Source: Tetrahymena elliotti 4EA (Eukaryota > Ciliophora > Oligohymenophorea > Hymenostomatida > Tetrahymenidae). Taken from it: DNA of 64,000 nt. Location: contig JH720299.1 in the NCBI GenBank assembly GCA_000231825.2, forward strand, positions 1,262,134 to 1,326,133. Direction: 5' to 3'. This document shows positions 26,101-37,900 of the stretch, in pieces; position 1 is the first letter of the stretch; each line of letters begins with the position of its first letter. The position numbers were made by a program, and so were the translations under genes. Under the pieces are notes generated by a model. That model made no database searches and was not told where the DNA came from. It was given only the letters and a program-made list of their open reading frames with translations.

Positions 26101-26351
26101 AAAACATTCTAAAGCTTTTAGGGGATGTTGATTTCTTTCTCAAATTCTTGTAAATCAATCTGGTTTTGTCCCTTAATCTTCTGAAGAATTTTAATTGCTA
26201 CTAAGCACTGTTATTTTTCTGAGAATGCCTTAACTATGATAGAGGAACTACCTTTACCTACTACCTATTGATATTGATATTTATTTTTCTTGAGGAAATC
26301 TGAAATAATATTTTCCTCTAACTAAACTATTTGATTTGCTTAATACGACAT
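20138..26351 (-). CDS. kinase-LRR protein: degenerate kinase domain followed by an LRR exon array
   Basis: ATG at 26351-26349. Kinase exons: 26033-26351, 25815-25985, 25704-25759, 25579-25647, 25174-25523, joined by introns of 47, 55, 56 and 55 nt that restore one frame. Motifs: VVGKGSSSIIVKAF (Gly loop), LVAIKIL (Lys), GIVHSNIKPENIL (HRD replaced by HSN), LIADYGLSK (DYG for DFG), STPGNLCYQSPEV, ADVFSIGQILIEVF. Loss of the HRD Asp suggests a pseudokinase. The fifth exon ends in phase 2 (LKLYLL), the phase of the LRR exons downstream, which is why I join them: 24030-24119, 23745-23834, 23492-23581, 23260-23349, 23030-23119, 22699-22788, 22380-22468 (damaged), 22054-22143, 21707-21796, 21381-21470, 21047-21136, 20739-20828, 20392-20481. 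Last exon uncertain: 20138-20192 (TTTCAG acceptor) or 20079-20205. The about 1.05-kb intron between kinase and LRR parts is long. No signal peptide. Confidence 0.75.
20392..24119 (-). repeat. tandem array of 13 exon-intron units, each exon one LRR
   Basis: About 300-bp units in which the 90-nt exon is strongly conserved and the intron less so. Typical translated repeat: NDIGAEGAKNIGMSLEKC followed by QNISSLNLNL, the RNI-like LRR form. Most acceptors share the context TCTGAGTAG, and most donors are GTAATTT, so the intron ends were duplicated along with the exons. On the + strand it shows as repeated blocks such as AAGCTCATTCCAATA and GCTCCTTCTG. It is a coding array, not satellite DNA. Confidence 0.85.
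20539..20600. repeat. compound tetranucleotide microsatellite, foldable
   Basis: Inside an intron of the kinase-LRR gene: (GAAA)n, (CAAA)n, (TTGA)n and (TTGT)n follow one another. The CAAA part and the TTGT part are reverse complements and could fold around the TTGA core. Confidence 0.8.
24251..24280 (-). pseudogene. truncated LRR cassette relic
   Basis: Upstream (on the minus strand) of the first complete LRR exon, an acceptor CTCAGCAG is followed by YDNFGAEDA, the first third of the cassette, after which homology stops. It cannot be spliced in frame with any donor seen nearby. It marks loss of one unit from the 5' end of the array. Confidence 0.6.
24700..24944 (+). other. coding-like island of unknown origin inside the long kinase-LRR intron
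   Basis: Opposite in orientation to the host gene. Two adjoining open stretches: 24700-24840 (contains VKPRQGKRTTWEYEVRVLE, ends TGA) and 24837-24944 (ATG, MMILTEPHFSFVFVIEEIQ, ends TGA). Composition is less AT-rich than the flanks and uses Trp, Arg, Pro and Gly codons rare in spacer. No family recognised; a fragment of a mobile element or of a captured gene is possible. Confidence 0.35.
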
Positions 26352-27090
26352 AAATCTTTAGATTATTTTATCTATTTTTTAGGTAAAAATTTGTTCACTT
26401 TTTTCTTAATTGAAAAAGAATATAAAATTAGGTTTAATCTCTGAATATTAAAAATCATATTAAATATTCCAACTGGTTGATATTCAAAAAGATTTTTCAA
26501 AAAAATGGTTTTTTACTGACTTAAATTTTTTATTTTTCTAAAGTAGAAATAAAAATATTAAAATTATATCTAATTAAAGCATAGTTTTTAACCATTTTAT
26601 TTGAAAAAAATAAGAAAAAAAGAAACAAATTAAAAAAAATATTGAAGATTTTTATATCTCAAAGTTTGAAATATAAAACATCCTTAATTGGAGCCAAGCA
26701 AGTTTTCTAGCCAGTTTAGATATTCATTTAAAATTATTTATTTTCACAAAAATTCAATGAATTTTTTTATTTTATTTGCTCATTTAAAAGAATATCCATT
26801 TGGAAAAGTTTATTTTTGAAGTAAAACACTAATCTATAATCTTCAAAAATAAATCTTAATAAAAGAAAAATAAATTTTAAATGAGTGAATAAGTGAATTT
26901 AAGATGATATTTTCAAAAATTGAGATAATGGTGTTATTTGATTGAAATCTGAGAAGTATGGAATTATATTTACTTTTATTTTAAACTAATGGAGATCTAA
27001 TGGAAAGTTTAGTAAGAGTTATGCATTAAATAATAAATATAGCTTAAAACTAAAATAGTAATTTTTCAAATACTAAGATTTATCTGAAAT
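26352..27090. other. 5' flank of the kinase-LRR gene
   Basis: AT-rich, no gene seen. The part near 26352 should contain the promoter for the minus-strand kinase-LRR gene. Confidence 0.5.
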
Positions 27091-27513
27091 TTGAGAAAAT
27101 GATCTAAGGCTGGCTGAATGATAGATAATATGATAAGATTTCTGCCTTCTGCTTAAAAGAACTACAAGCCTTAAACATCCTATGAATAATTTTCTTACAT
27201 TTTTAAATATATTAAAAAAATTAGCAAGCAAAAAAGAAAAGAAATTTTAAAATTAAAAAAAATGTTTTTCTTATTTGTATTTTTAAGTAGTGGACAGAAA
27301 TCTTATCATTTTATCATTCAGCAACCTGAGATATTTCTCATAAAGTGAATCACAAAAGTAATTTTAGAATAATTCTTTAAGGTTGTATGATAAAATGAGA
27401 AGATTTATGCGCTCTGCCTAAAAAGAACCCAAGTCTAAAATACACACTCTATGGAATAATTTCATTACATCTTCAAATATATTAAAAATAGTAATTAACA
27501 ACAATAGCAAGCT
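27091..27513. repeat. complex direct and inverted repeat
   Basis: A segment ending GATAAGATTTCTGCC (27091-27146) is repeated as an imperfect reverse complement at 27293-27340 (GACAGAAATCTTATCATTTT). A direct, diverged copy of the right side of the unit runs at 27383-27513, parallel to 27121-27232 (shared parts include AAATATATTAAAAA and TAGCAAGC). No open frame. It could be the remains of a foldback element. Confidence 0.5.
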
Positions 27514-27672
27514 AAAATGAAAATAAAGCTCCAAATTTAAAAAATTATTGTTCATTTTGTAAAAATTTAATTTTAAAATTATTGAAAGGAGTTGAAATAA
27601 ATAATATATCTAATATTTTTCTTTCAAAATTTGCATTTCTCAAGCTAAAATTATTATATAAAAAAATGTGTT

Positions 27673-27811
27673 ATATATAGTATAATACGGGGTCTGGCTC
27701 AACCCGTAAAAAATTATTAATTCATAGGGTAATTATTATTTAAAATAATAATTACCCTATGAATTAATAATTTTTTACGGGTTGAGCCAGACCCCGTATT
27801 ATACTATATAT
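27673..27811. mobile_element. perfect 139-bp palindromic element with 6-bp target duplication
   Basis: The two 69-nt arms are exact reverse complements around a single central base at 27742. Ends: ATATATAGTATAATACGGGG. Directly outside, TGTGTT occurs on both sides (27667-27672 and 27812-27817), a likely target-site duplication. It contains GC-rich blocks (GGGGTCTGGCTCAACCCG) in AT-rich surroundings and no coding frame. A related copy sits in a kinesin intron at 44886. Non-autonomous foldback/MITE type is the best description; the source of its transposase is unknown. Confidence 0.85.
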
Positions 27812-27817
27812 TGTGTT

Positions 27818-30800
27818 TTATTTACTTTTCCTTTAAATGATAAATTTAATTGAATATAAATTTCAATTACATCAATAAATTTTAGAGTAAATTTCATTAA
27901 AAATTAGATCATTCAAAACATTAAGAAAAACAAATAAATAAAAAAATTAATCTTAACACTAAATCATATGAAAACCTAAACAATGTAAATCATATTTTAA
28001 AATAATATTCAACATTAATATTATTTTTAAATTATATTCAACATTAATATTATTTTTAAATTATAAAAAGTTTCTCTCTTCTTAAGTTTTTGGAGTAGAA
28101 AATTTAGTTTTGTTATTTAGGTAAAATTTCACCCATTTTTAGATAAGAGGTTGCAATTTAAGAGGAGAAAAACTTAAAAATATATGTAAACATTTAGAAT
28201 AGCACATGAATACCAAAACACTAATTTTCAAGATAAGGTAATAAATAAATCAACCATTTTTAGAAAAAATATTCAACAATTCTAAATTAATAGGAAAAAC
28301 AATCTTGAATCTTAAGATATAGAAGAATTAAGTACTTCACTCCAAAAAATTAAATAGCTAAAAGTTTTAAACTTATTTTTATCGTAAAAAATTTAAAATG
28401 GATAAAATTCGTATGACTATAAATCCTATCTTATAGGGAGGTGTTTGACAGTTTTCTTAAAAAAAAGAATTAAAGTTTTTTTATATACTACTCACTGTAT
28501 TTATTCTAAAAAACTTTGATTTAACTTCATATTCTCTCTTATTTATTATTCTGCAAATTTATAAAAAAATTGTTATTTGTAAAATTAAATTATAAAAGGC
28601 TTAGAAACTTCTAATAGATTTTTAGTTTTCTCTGCAATTGTAATTAGGAATAAAAAATTTTTAAATAGTTAAATTAAAACATTTGAATGAAACATTTATA
28701 TATCTAAAGATAAATTAAACTTGAAAACATTATGAGTTAAATTCTATTACAAAATATTAATTTTAAAATCAGTTAAAATCATTAAAAAAATATTCAATTT
28801 AAATCAAATCACTTTTTTTATTGGTTAGAAATAATTATAAGATTCAAACTTCTGACATTTGTTAATTAGCTAAGTCACTATGTTTGAAAATAAATGTTAG
28901 TAAGTTTTTATTAGAACTCAGGTAAATTATTTGTTCTAATATTTGTGACAATTTTTACAATTGTATAGGGATATTTGGTTTTTTAAGCTTTATAATTGGA
29001 ATAAAATTCAAAAAATTTAAATATTTTATTTTAATCCAAAATAATAATATTATTGGCTAATTTGTAGAATCTTTAAAGCCTTTCACTTAACCTAGTGCAA
29101 TACATATAATTTTAATGAATATTTCTTTTATAAAATAAAAGCTAATAATATTATTAATAATTGTTTCTAAATTGTTAAGCTTTTATTAAAAAAGTTCAAT
29201 TTTTTTGCTATTTTAATTTAAAAGTTAAAATAAAATTGGCTATCAAAATATTGAATGCATCATTAAAAAAATAGTTAACTGTGAAAATTTATCTCATTTA
29301 AATTTAAATCTTGAGTAATTGAATAAAATCGATGAAAATAATTGTTCAGAATTATCAAAAATGTAAAACCTAAAAACTTTTTAACTTAAAGAATATATTT
29401 TTATTATTTCGTGGATTTTTACTTAATATTTATCCAAAATTTAATTAAATTTTTTACAGAAATTAATCAAATTCTGCTTTTAAATATTTTAAGACGAAAT
29501 TGAAATTATTTAAATATAAAGGAATCTAGGAGCAAAGCCTAAAGTTTTATAATAATTGTTCCACTATTTAGGATGGATTAAGAGTTTGAAAGAATTTGAT
29601 GTTAATCTAGAGTATGTATTAATTTACATAATGATTTTATTTAAATTTGTTTTTAGGTGCAACAATCTAATAGCTAATATATTGGATGATGAAGAATATC
29701 CTTAATATAATTTTTCAAATTTATTGTTTTCAATAATAAAAAAGTGGTTGCTTTATTTAAGACGAGTTTAAAATTGAAATAGTATATAAAATATCAGTTA
29801 TACATAATCTTCATAACTTAGCTTTATATCTTGAGTAAATGATATATCACAAAAAAATATTAAATAATTTGTTAAATAAAGATAAAAGAACAGTGTGGCT
29901 CTTTAACCACAATAAAAATCAATTTAGAGTAAATTTATGAAAGAATTTAGCTTTTTTTTCACTTACTATATTTTACAAATCTTATTTAATTCATTTTGAA
30001 AATAAAAGTTAACCAATTTATAGATAACAAATGAAGAGATAAATGCCAAGATTAGTTTTAATAGGCTATTTTTTTTGAAATTCAAAGAATTTAAATTATA
30101 TTTATTTTTGAGATGGAGAAAGAAATTAAAGTCAGAGCAATGTGTGTTTGTTTGATCATAATTTATTAAGTAAAAAAAATTATTGTAATAAATAACAATT
30201 TTATTTGAAATAACTAAACTATTAATACATATCAAAATCAAATAAATAATATACTGTATAATTCTAAAACATCAAAAAATCAATGTGTTTCATAATTTTT
30301 TTGATATTCAAAAGATTAAATTTTTAAGAAAAAAATATTATTTAGTAGCTTTTCAAAAATATTTTTAAAAAAATTGTAATTACTATTTTGAAAAAGATAA
30401 ATACAGTTCATGCAAAGATAAAATAATTTAGTTTTAATGAATTAAATGAATAAAATTATAGATATTTAACTTTAATATCAATATACTTAAACAACATAAA
30501 ACAATATAGAGTATATAAGGTTTGGGTTTATTTTCAAATATGGTTTTAAAAAAATTGTTATAATTTTTTTCCAATTCCCAACATCCTATCCAAAAAAATG
30601 AGTTTATTTTAATAACGAAAATCATAATACCAATAAAATCAAAGAAAATCATTGAATTTTACAATAGATTAATCACAAACTTAATAGAATTAAATTACAG
30701 AAAGCTTAAGTAAGTAAAGCACAAGATATCATTCAAATGAATAAAATGATTTAATTCAACATAAAAAGCTTTCAGATACAAATCATCATATTTAATTCAA

Positions 30801-30831
30801 AGTAAAAGACATTAAAAATTAATCCACTGAA
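27818..30831. other. long AT-rich intergenic region
   Basis: About 3 kb without a gene I can support. It contains a short direct repeat of ATTCAACATTAATATTATTTTTA at about 28008-28064. Minus-strand open stretches at 29966-30241 and 30434-30652 are hydrophobic, low-complexity and look like chance frames. Confidence 0.5.
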
Positions 30832-31977
30832 ATGAGTAACAAAAGTGAAAGCAATTTTAGTTAACAAAATAATAAAAATAATAGTTTATTTATTTTTTAA
30901 TTAGAGAAAATTGTTAACAGCTTCAAAGGTTTAACCACTTAACACTCTTTGTTCAGATCTAAAGAAAATGATAGTCTTAATACCTAAAATCACCCCAAAG
31001 ATAATAAAAATATCAAAGACCCATAATAAAAAAATAGTGAAAAAGATAAATTTAGTCCATTCTAATATTTTGTTGCTTCTTTCTTCAAATTTGGAAAATT
31101 TTAAAATATTAACAAATTGTATTAAAATAACTTGAAGTAAGTTAATTAGAAACTAGATATTTCTTTCATACTTGATAAAATATTTGAGATGGATAAGCTT
31201 AAAGCAGTGCTTTTAGATGAAGATTAATTAAACTTGTTTTAATTTTTGACAAAACCTTAAATTTGTTATTCAATTAACAACAAAGAAGAAATTCAATTTC
31301 ACAACAATAATAATTTCACATTTGGAGTTAATACAAATAATAACATTGATAATTATAAAGAAAATTAAGATAAATTATAAAAGGTAATAAAAAGTTATTA
31401 AAAAATAATAAGCTAGAATAGTTAATATAAAATAGATCATAGAATTATTAAAAATTTAGATCCTTCTTTGAAATTAATTCTATAATAACATTCTTAGACT
31501 TAATAAAAAATTGAAAATGATCTTCCTTATGTCTAAAGTATTAGACCTACTAAAACATAACATGAAAAAATACCCAGTCAAATAAATGAAGAATAATAAG
31601 AAGAAGAATGCTAAGAATATTTTGTCACTAATGATTTAGAAGAAAATAAAATTGAAGACAATTTTAAAATTTGTAAATCTTTTAGCTCTGTCTTCAAACC
31701 TTCTCCAAATTTTATACCAATTTAAAATAGTGATTAAAATAATTAAATTACATTCTAAGATATTAACACTAGTACATAATTTCACAAGCTAATAATTGAT
31801 TTATTTCTTTTTACTAATAATGCATCTTTATATATTTGTTTTAATATAATTTAACTTTAGATTCATATTTAATTAATTATTCGTTTTAGATAAAATTATT
31901 AACTATTTAAATTATTTCGAATTCACTTCTTATTTGTTTTTGAAAACAAACTTAAATTATTTTTTTTGCGTATTTGA
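30832..31977 (+). CDS. uncharacterised Asn/Lys/Gln-rich protein (about 381 aa)
   Basis: Open from ATG 30832 to TGA 31975-31977, apparently one exon. I do not recognise a named family. Residues about 80-140 form the most structured part: a hydrophobic-aromatic helix-like stretch (YFVASFFKFGKF) followed by LDISFILDKIFEMDKLKAVL, LLDEDQLNLFQFL and a Pro. This layout of a short helix pair and a D-x-DQ-LxLF motif looks like a regulatory tail of larger ciliate membrane proteins, but that is from memory and unproven. The rest is low-complexity. The last about 50 residues turn hydrophobic and AT-driven and may be 3' UTR read through, so an intron or an earlier effective end is possible. No membrane segment elsewhere. 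Confidence 0.6.
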
Positions 31978-32645
31978 TTTTCATTTTATCAAAAATACTA
32001 ATCGTACAATATTCACTATTAAAATTTTCTTTGTATATACTAGGGATTTTTTGAAATAGATTAAAGAAAAAAGGAATTCTCTAGAATTTTTTTGTTAAAT
32101 TGAAAATTTTAAATTTTATTTAAATAATCTCTATGAAACTTATGAATTGATATTAAATAAATAAATATAAATTAGCAGGGTATTCATTTTTAATTATTTA
32201 AAGAATATTTTGAAAGTAAACTCTATTCCTTAAAAAACTGGTTTGTAGGAACTGAGACCTCTTCATGTAAATATTTCAAATTCATTATTTAGTTAAATCA
32301 TGAGTGTTTGAATTTGTGTCTCTAAAGATTTAAGCAATTCTACTATAAGTTCAAAGGTGGATTATTATTGATTAGCCTACTTCAATCTTGAACAAATAAT
32401 TAAAAGAATTAAATAAAAAAATGTTTATAATATTCTAAATAAAAATTTATTTTTAATATCAATAAATTATTTAGCCTAGAAAATGTATTCTTAAGTAATA
32501 AATTGACTGAATAGATCATAATTAAATGACAAACTATTGTTGCTTAAACATCACTTTCTTCAACTAATAAAAATACAAAATTAAAAAACCAAAGACCTCA
32601 ATAATTTGAAAAAGGAATTCTATACATGTACTATTATACTAATTT
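31978..32645. other. intergenic stretch left of the transposon
   Basis: AT-rich. Around 32230-32400 there are short coding-like runs (NHECLNLCLQRFKQF) in broken frames, too short to assign. No RNA gene seen. Confidence 0.4.
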
Positions 32646-33994
32646 GCAAGTTGGAAACAAGATTATATATCCCTAAATTTTTCGATATATTATTTTTCTA
32701 CGCTCTTTCAGGATTAAAACCCTAATTTGAAAATAAATTTGTCATACTTATATCTATGTGTTTGATTCAAGTAAGGTTTGATAAAAAATAAGTAAAATAA
32801 AAAAAAATTTAACTAAAATAGTGAAAATTTATCATATTTTTTAGATCTAAAATGGAAATGAAGACAAATATAGCCATCTATTAACAGACGAAGATAAGTG
32901 GTGCATAGTGATATAGTGATAGGTATAAAATACTTTAATATGAAGTACAGAGAGATTTAATCCAAGTTTATCATCAACAGTTTAGGAACTATATCAAAAG
33001 TTTTGAATAACTTTTTAACCATGTAGAGAATAACTTGGGAGATTACGGTGGCCATAATTTCAAAATGCTTGATGAGGAGGTTAGAGAATCATTAAATTTT
33101 ACTAAATATTCAACTGTTGAAATTCAACATAAGTTAAAGAAGAACCATGGTCTTGATTTATCAAGAGCAGCTCTAAATGAGACATTGAAATATGGTAGAA
33201 TTTTGGAGATACAATTAACAGAAAAGAATAAACTCTAAAGATTCGATTTCTGTACCAAGCACCAGAATGAATCGAAAAATATAATTTTTTCTGATGAATC
33301 AATATTTTAAATTTGTGAAAGTAATAATTCAGTTTGGTTATTCAAAGATGGAGAGATACTACATATCGCAACAAAATCATTATCATACACTAATCGCTCA
33401 AAAATATGGGGAGCAATTTCTTATAACTCGAAATCTCCCTTATTTATTCATTCAAAATCAGTGGATAACTTATAATATCAAAATTGTTTATATAAAGCAT
33501 TTTTACCTTGGGTTAAGGATTCATTTAAAAGAAAACAATGGGTTTTACTGTATGATGGAGCAAAATCGCACACATCTAAATGCATAGAAGCTTATTTCAC
33601 AAAAAATAGTATCAAAATCAGGTATAGCCCACCTTGGTCACCTGATTTAAATTCAATATAGCTTGTTTGGGCCTATATGAAAAAATAATTTATGAAAACC
33701 AGATTGAATACAAAAATTGAAACCAGAGAGCAATTAATCAACACTGTCACTTCAATTTTGGAGCAAATACCTCAGTCTTTAATTAAAGATATTATTCATC
33801 ATACAACAATAAAGATATAATAAATAATTAAATGGAAATATGATTTATTATATGATTGCAATTTAATTAAAAATATATGTAAAATTCATGTATTGCTTGA
33901 TTATTCATTCGCAAACCTAATTATTTTAATATCTTCTATATGTCAAAATTCTTATTTTTGAAAGCAGAATCTGATGTTAGTGTTTCCAACTTGC
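32646..33994 (+). mobile_element. Tc1/mariner-type transposon, 1.35 kb with 13-bp TIRs
   Basis: GCAAGTTGGAAAC at 32646-32658 is matched by its exact reverse complement GTTTCCAACTTGC at 33982-33994. The 1349-bp span is the normal size of a Tc1/mariner element and encloses one transposase gene in the orientation left to right. A TA follows the right end directly; a TA duplication on the left is not clear, so the outermost bases may have changed. Only one copy is present in the window. Confidence 0.85.
32862..33961 (+). pseudogene. Tc1-like transposase, frameshifted and with the catalytic Glu changed to Gln
   Basis: Cut-and-paste DDE transposase. The N-terminal helix-turn-helix part (GIKYFNMKYREIQ, then LGTISKVLNNF) is in one frame up to about 33020; the rest, from about 33000 (HVENNLGDYGGHNF), is in another, so at least one frameshift separates DNA-binding and catalytic parts. 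Catalytic motifs: IIFSDESIF (first Asp, codon 33293), LLYDGAKSHTSK (second Asp, codon 33554), SPDLNSIQLVWAYMKK. The third residue, Glu in NPIE of the family, is a TAG codon at 33659, which is Gln in this code. D-D-Q spacing is 86 and 34 residues, as in DD34E. Changes GAG to TAG are invisible as stops here. Almost certainly inactive. Confidence 0.85.
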
Positions 33995-34171
33995 TAAGAA
34001 GGGCAATAATATGTAAATTTTATATGTCACTTGTTCGAATTTTTTTTTTAATTAAGTTTTTATGCAGTTTTTAGAATTAAGAATATATTTAAAGGAAAAT
34101 TATTTACGAAATGAAGTAGATCTAAAATTTACAACCATTTCATTTTTTTTAACAGTTGAAAAAAAAGAAGA

Positions 34172-34588
34172 ATGAGTTATGGAATAAATTAGAATCATAA
34201 ACCACCATCCGTAAATAATTTATATTTGGAATATGATATACCTTAAATTATTACCAAAACAATTAAATAAATGATAAAAAGTTTGATTGTTTATTATGTT
34301 AATGCTGATATTTAAAATTTAATTTTCAATATAACCAATCTGATCATGATCTAATTTATCATGGTCTAATTTCTAATCTATCACCTAAAATTTGGGGTCG
34401 AAAACTATGACATTTCTTTAATTTTAATCAATCCATCAAAATATCTCAAAAAAATATTCTGTAAATACTACAAGCTTTTTAAAAAATAAACCCTTATAGA
34501 TTATGATCTTCTGATAAGGATTTTAAATAAAATTGAAAACCGAGATTTTCCTTAAAAATGGTTTTTAAATTATAATTTAATGTGTTGA
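34172..34588 (+). CDS. possible small protein or first exon (138 aa if unspliced)
   Basis: ATG 34172 gives MSYGINQNHKPPSVN and the frame stays open to TGA 34586-34588. The first 15 residues look coding; the rest is Ile/Leu/Lys/Asn-rich and may be spacer or intron, as GTAAAT follows the Pro-Pro-Ser codons. No family recognised, and no link to the kinase gene starting at 34961 could be built. Confidence 0.25.
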
Positions 34589-34960
34589 TAAATTATGAAT
34601 ATGTACAGTCTATACAATATTTTTATGTTTATAAATTATTGAGTTATTATAATGATGAGCTAAGAAGAGATAAATTATCAAGATGAATGAAATTGTTCAG
34701 AAATCTCAACTAAAAAATGATGAATTTTTACTGAGAAAAGTGAACATTTTTTTCAATTTAAGGTTTATAAATGTTTAGGATTATTTAGATTTACTAACAA
34801 ATATATCAATTACTATTTATATAAAGAACTTCTGAACATTAATAATACTGATTATTTCAAATTAGGTCAAGTGAAAAGAGTTTTTTTGATCAAAAGTATT
34901 TAATTAAAAGTATATAAATAGAATAAATTCAGAATTGAAAAAAATTGAGAAATATCAAAA

Positions 34961-37900
34961 ATGCAGGATAATCATTAGATCGAAAATACTTGTAGCAAGC
35001 AAATAAATAGTATAAAACAAGGAAATTAGAAATAACAAAAAAATACACCTTAAGGTTTAGAATAAAATTACTAAGAAAATATTTAATAGAATCAAAAATA
35101 GACATAAAATCTATTATTAGATCATTTTGATGCAAATAAATAGAATAGAATTTGTAATGAAATTAACAATTTTGACAATAAAGATAAAACCATAAGGAAA
35201 AAATAAATGAATAAGAAAAAGATTGAATACTTGGAATTTAAATTTACATATGATTCTTAATAGTAGGATTTAAATTTGTAGAATAACAGCACATATAATT
35301 CAAATTCGGAATAAAATAGATCCAAATCTGAACTATATGATCTCAATATTAATGGATAGTAGGAGTACATTTCTTAAAAAATTGAATAGATGGATGAATA
35401 TTTATTAGGTTAGTTAGAGGTATAACCTCAAAATATTTTTCAAAATTAGTTTTGTAATAAGGATGAATACTAAGTAGATTATTAAAATGATTAAACAATA
35501 AAAACAAAAGAGTATAAAAAAATATAAAAATTGCTCAAGACTAAGGAAATAGATCATCATAAATACTAGTAAAGTAGACTCTAAGAAAAACAAACCAATC
35601 TAATTTACTAGGATTTCAAAGAATTAGTTGAGTTAATTTCTTCAAAATATGAAGATTCAAATACCTAAAATAATAATCAATAAAATCATGAAATTATGAT
35701 AAATAATATAATTTTAAAAGTTAAAAATGAACTAATATTTAAAAATTTAAAAGTGAAAGAAAGTATTTAAACTTTAGGTTGTGGTTTTGTACTTTAGGCT
35801 ACACAAGATTTGGTCTAACATAAAAAACAAAACTACCTCATTTTGATAAGGATAATTACTGATTAAAACATTAACAAAGAAATTAAGATGAAACTTGAAT
35901 TTTTGTATCATTTATATTAAAACACTACATATACAGAGACTTAAAATTTCTTTTAAATATCTTAAAATGAGACAATCCCAGAAATACTAGCTATTGTTTT
36001 AGAAGAACAATTGCATACTTATAATTTTCTTCACAATATTGAAAAAATACTAGCATTTTTTAAGGAAAGTGAATACTTTTTAGGAAATTTTATAGCTGAA
36101 GGCGGTTTTGGTGTAGTCTTTGATGGGATGATATATTAGAATAAGGAATTACAAAACGTTATATTCAAAATATAATTTACTAATGATGAAAGCTAAAAAG
36201 AAATAGAATAAGAATATCTAATCATGAAAGGTTTTGAAAAAAATGTAAATTTAATTTAGGTAATTGACTACAAAGTTATAGACAAATATGTTTGTGTTAT
36301 AGTTATGGAAAAATGTGAATGTAATTTAAGAGATAGAATGGAATAATTTAACTAGAAAAATGAATTTTCTTTCATGCAACTTCTATAAATAATATTTGAT
36401 CTGATAGATGGTTTAATATTATTAAAAACATACAAGATTGTTCATTTAGATATTAAACCTTAGAATATTTTAGTTAATAAATATGGAATTTATATTGTTT
36501 CTGATTTTGGAACTTCATTTAAGGCAAATAGAAATCAAATTTTTAAAGTAAAAGGATACACTCCAAGTTATGCTGCATAGGAAGTAATAGATTAAAACGG
36601 TATTGCAAACTATAAATCTGATATTTTTTCTTTTGGAAAAACTTTGCTAAATGTTTTATCTTTGTTTGAAAAATGTAATATAGAAGAGAAAATTGAACTT
36701 GAAAAATTTAGACGAATTGTAAATGACTATGTTGTTAAAGAAGAAAGTTCTGAAAGAAAAAACTGCTTAGAAATACATAAACTTTTTTATGAAATAATAG
36801 AATTTGAGAAAAATTAGGAGTTTTTAATGACTTATATTGATAAAATAAGATTAATACTATCTTAAATTGGGCATGATAGCAATAAAGACATATAATTTTT
36901 TAATGAAATATCTGTTTATTATAATCTAATATTACTTGATCTAAAATAAAAAGTGAAAAAATCTTATGTTTTAAGGAATATAAATGATATTGATGATTAA
37001 AACTAATTAAAAGGATAGACCTCTCATTTAAGAAAAGAAGTTCTTGATAAAATAATTTAAGAAGAAGACTCTGAGTGTATCTTCATTTATAATTACATAG
37101 CTAACTCTTATAACGAATAAAGTAAATTTTAAATATCCTAAGAATATTACTTAAAAGCTTTAAATCTATCCAAATAACTATATAAAAATGCTCATATATT
37201 TACCGCTAGTACTTTAAATAAGCTTGGTTTAATTAATTTAAAGGATGTAGGATTATAATATTCACTTTAAGCTGTTCAAATGATTGGGGATATATTTATA
37301 GGAGATAACGATTTAAAAGCTATTTACTTGAATACACTTTCTTGGTGTTATTCAAGCTTATAAAATCCTGAAAAAGCTTTATAGATATAAGAATTATCTC
37401 TGAGAATGAGATGTAAGATTTTTAAGCTATATCATGCTAGAATTGCTGTAGGACTTAATAATTTTGGAACTATGTGTTTGAATTTTGATGTAAAAAAATC
37501 TTTAAAATATCAGATTTTATCTCTAAAAATTAGATAATATCTTTATAAAGAAAATCACCCTTGTGTTGCTAGATCCCTTGACTGCGTTGGATAATGTTAT
37601 TTGAGCATGGGAAATTTAGAATATGCAAAAAAGTATATATATGCTTCTTATCAAATGAGAAAATCAATCTATGAAGGGAATATTGATTGCATTGCTATTT
37701 CTCTTAATAACATAGCTTAATATCATAAAAAGGCAGGTTAATTCATGAAATCTATATTTTTTTATAAATTGTACTACTAAATGATGCAACACTTATACTA
37801 AGATGTAGGTTATATCTATATTTTTATCTTTAATACAGCTCAATGTCTCTTCTTTAATAGGCAGTTTTAATCTAGTATTTGTTTTTTACAGTATTGCTTA

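Noticed and set aside
29966..30652. Two minus-strand open frames of 91 and 72 residues
   Set aside because: Hydrophobic, Phe/Ile/Asn/Lys-driven sequences typical of AT-rich spacer, with no splice or family support.
33102..33302. 66-residue minus-strand open frame
   Set aside because: Antisense shadow of the Tc1-like transposase.
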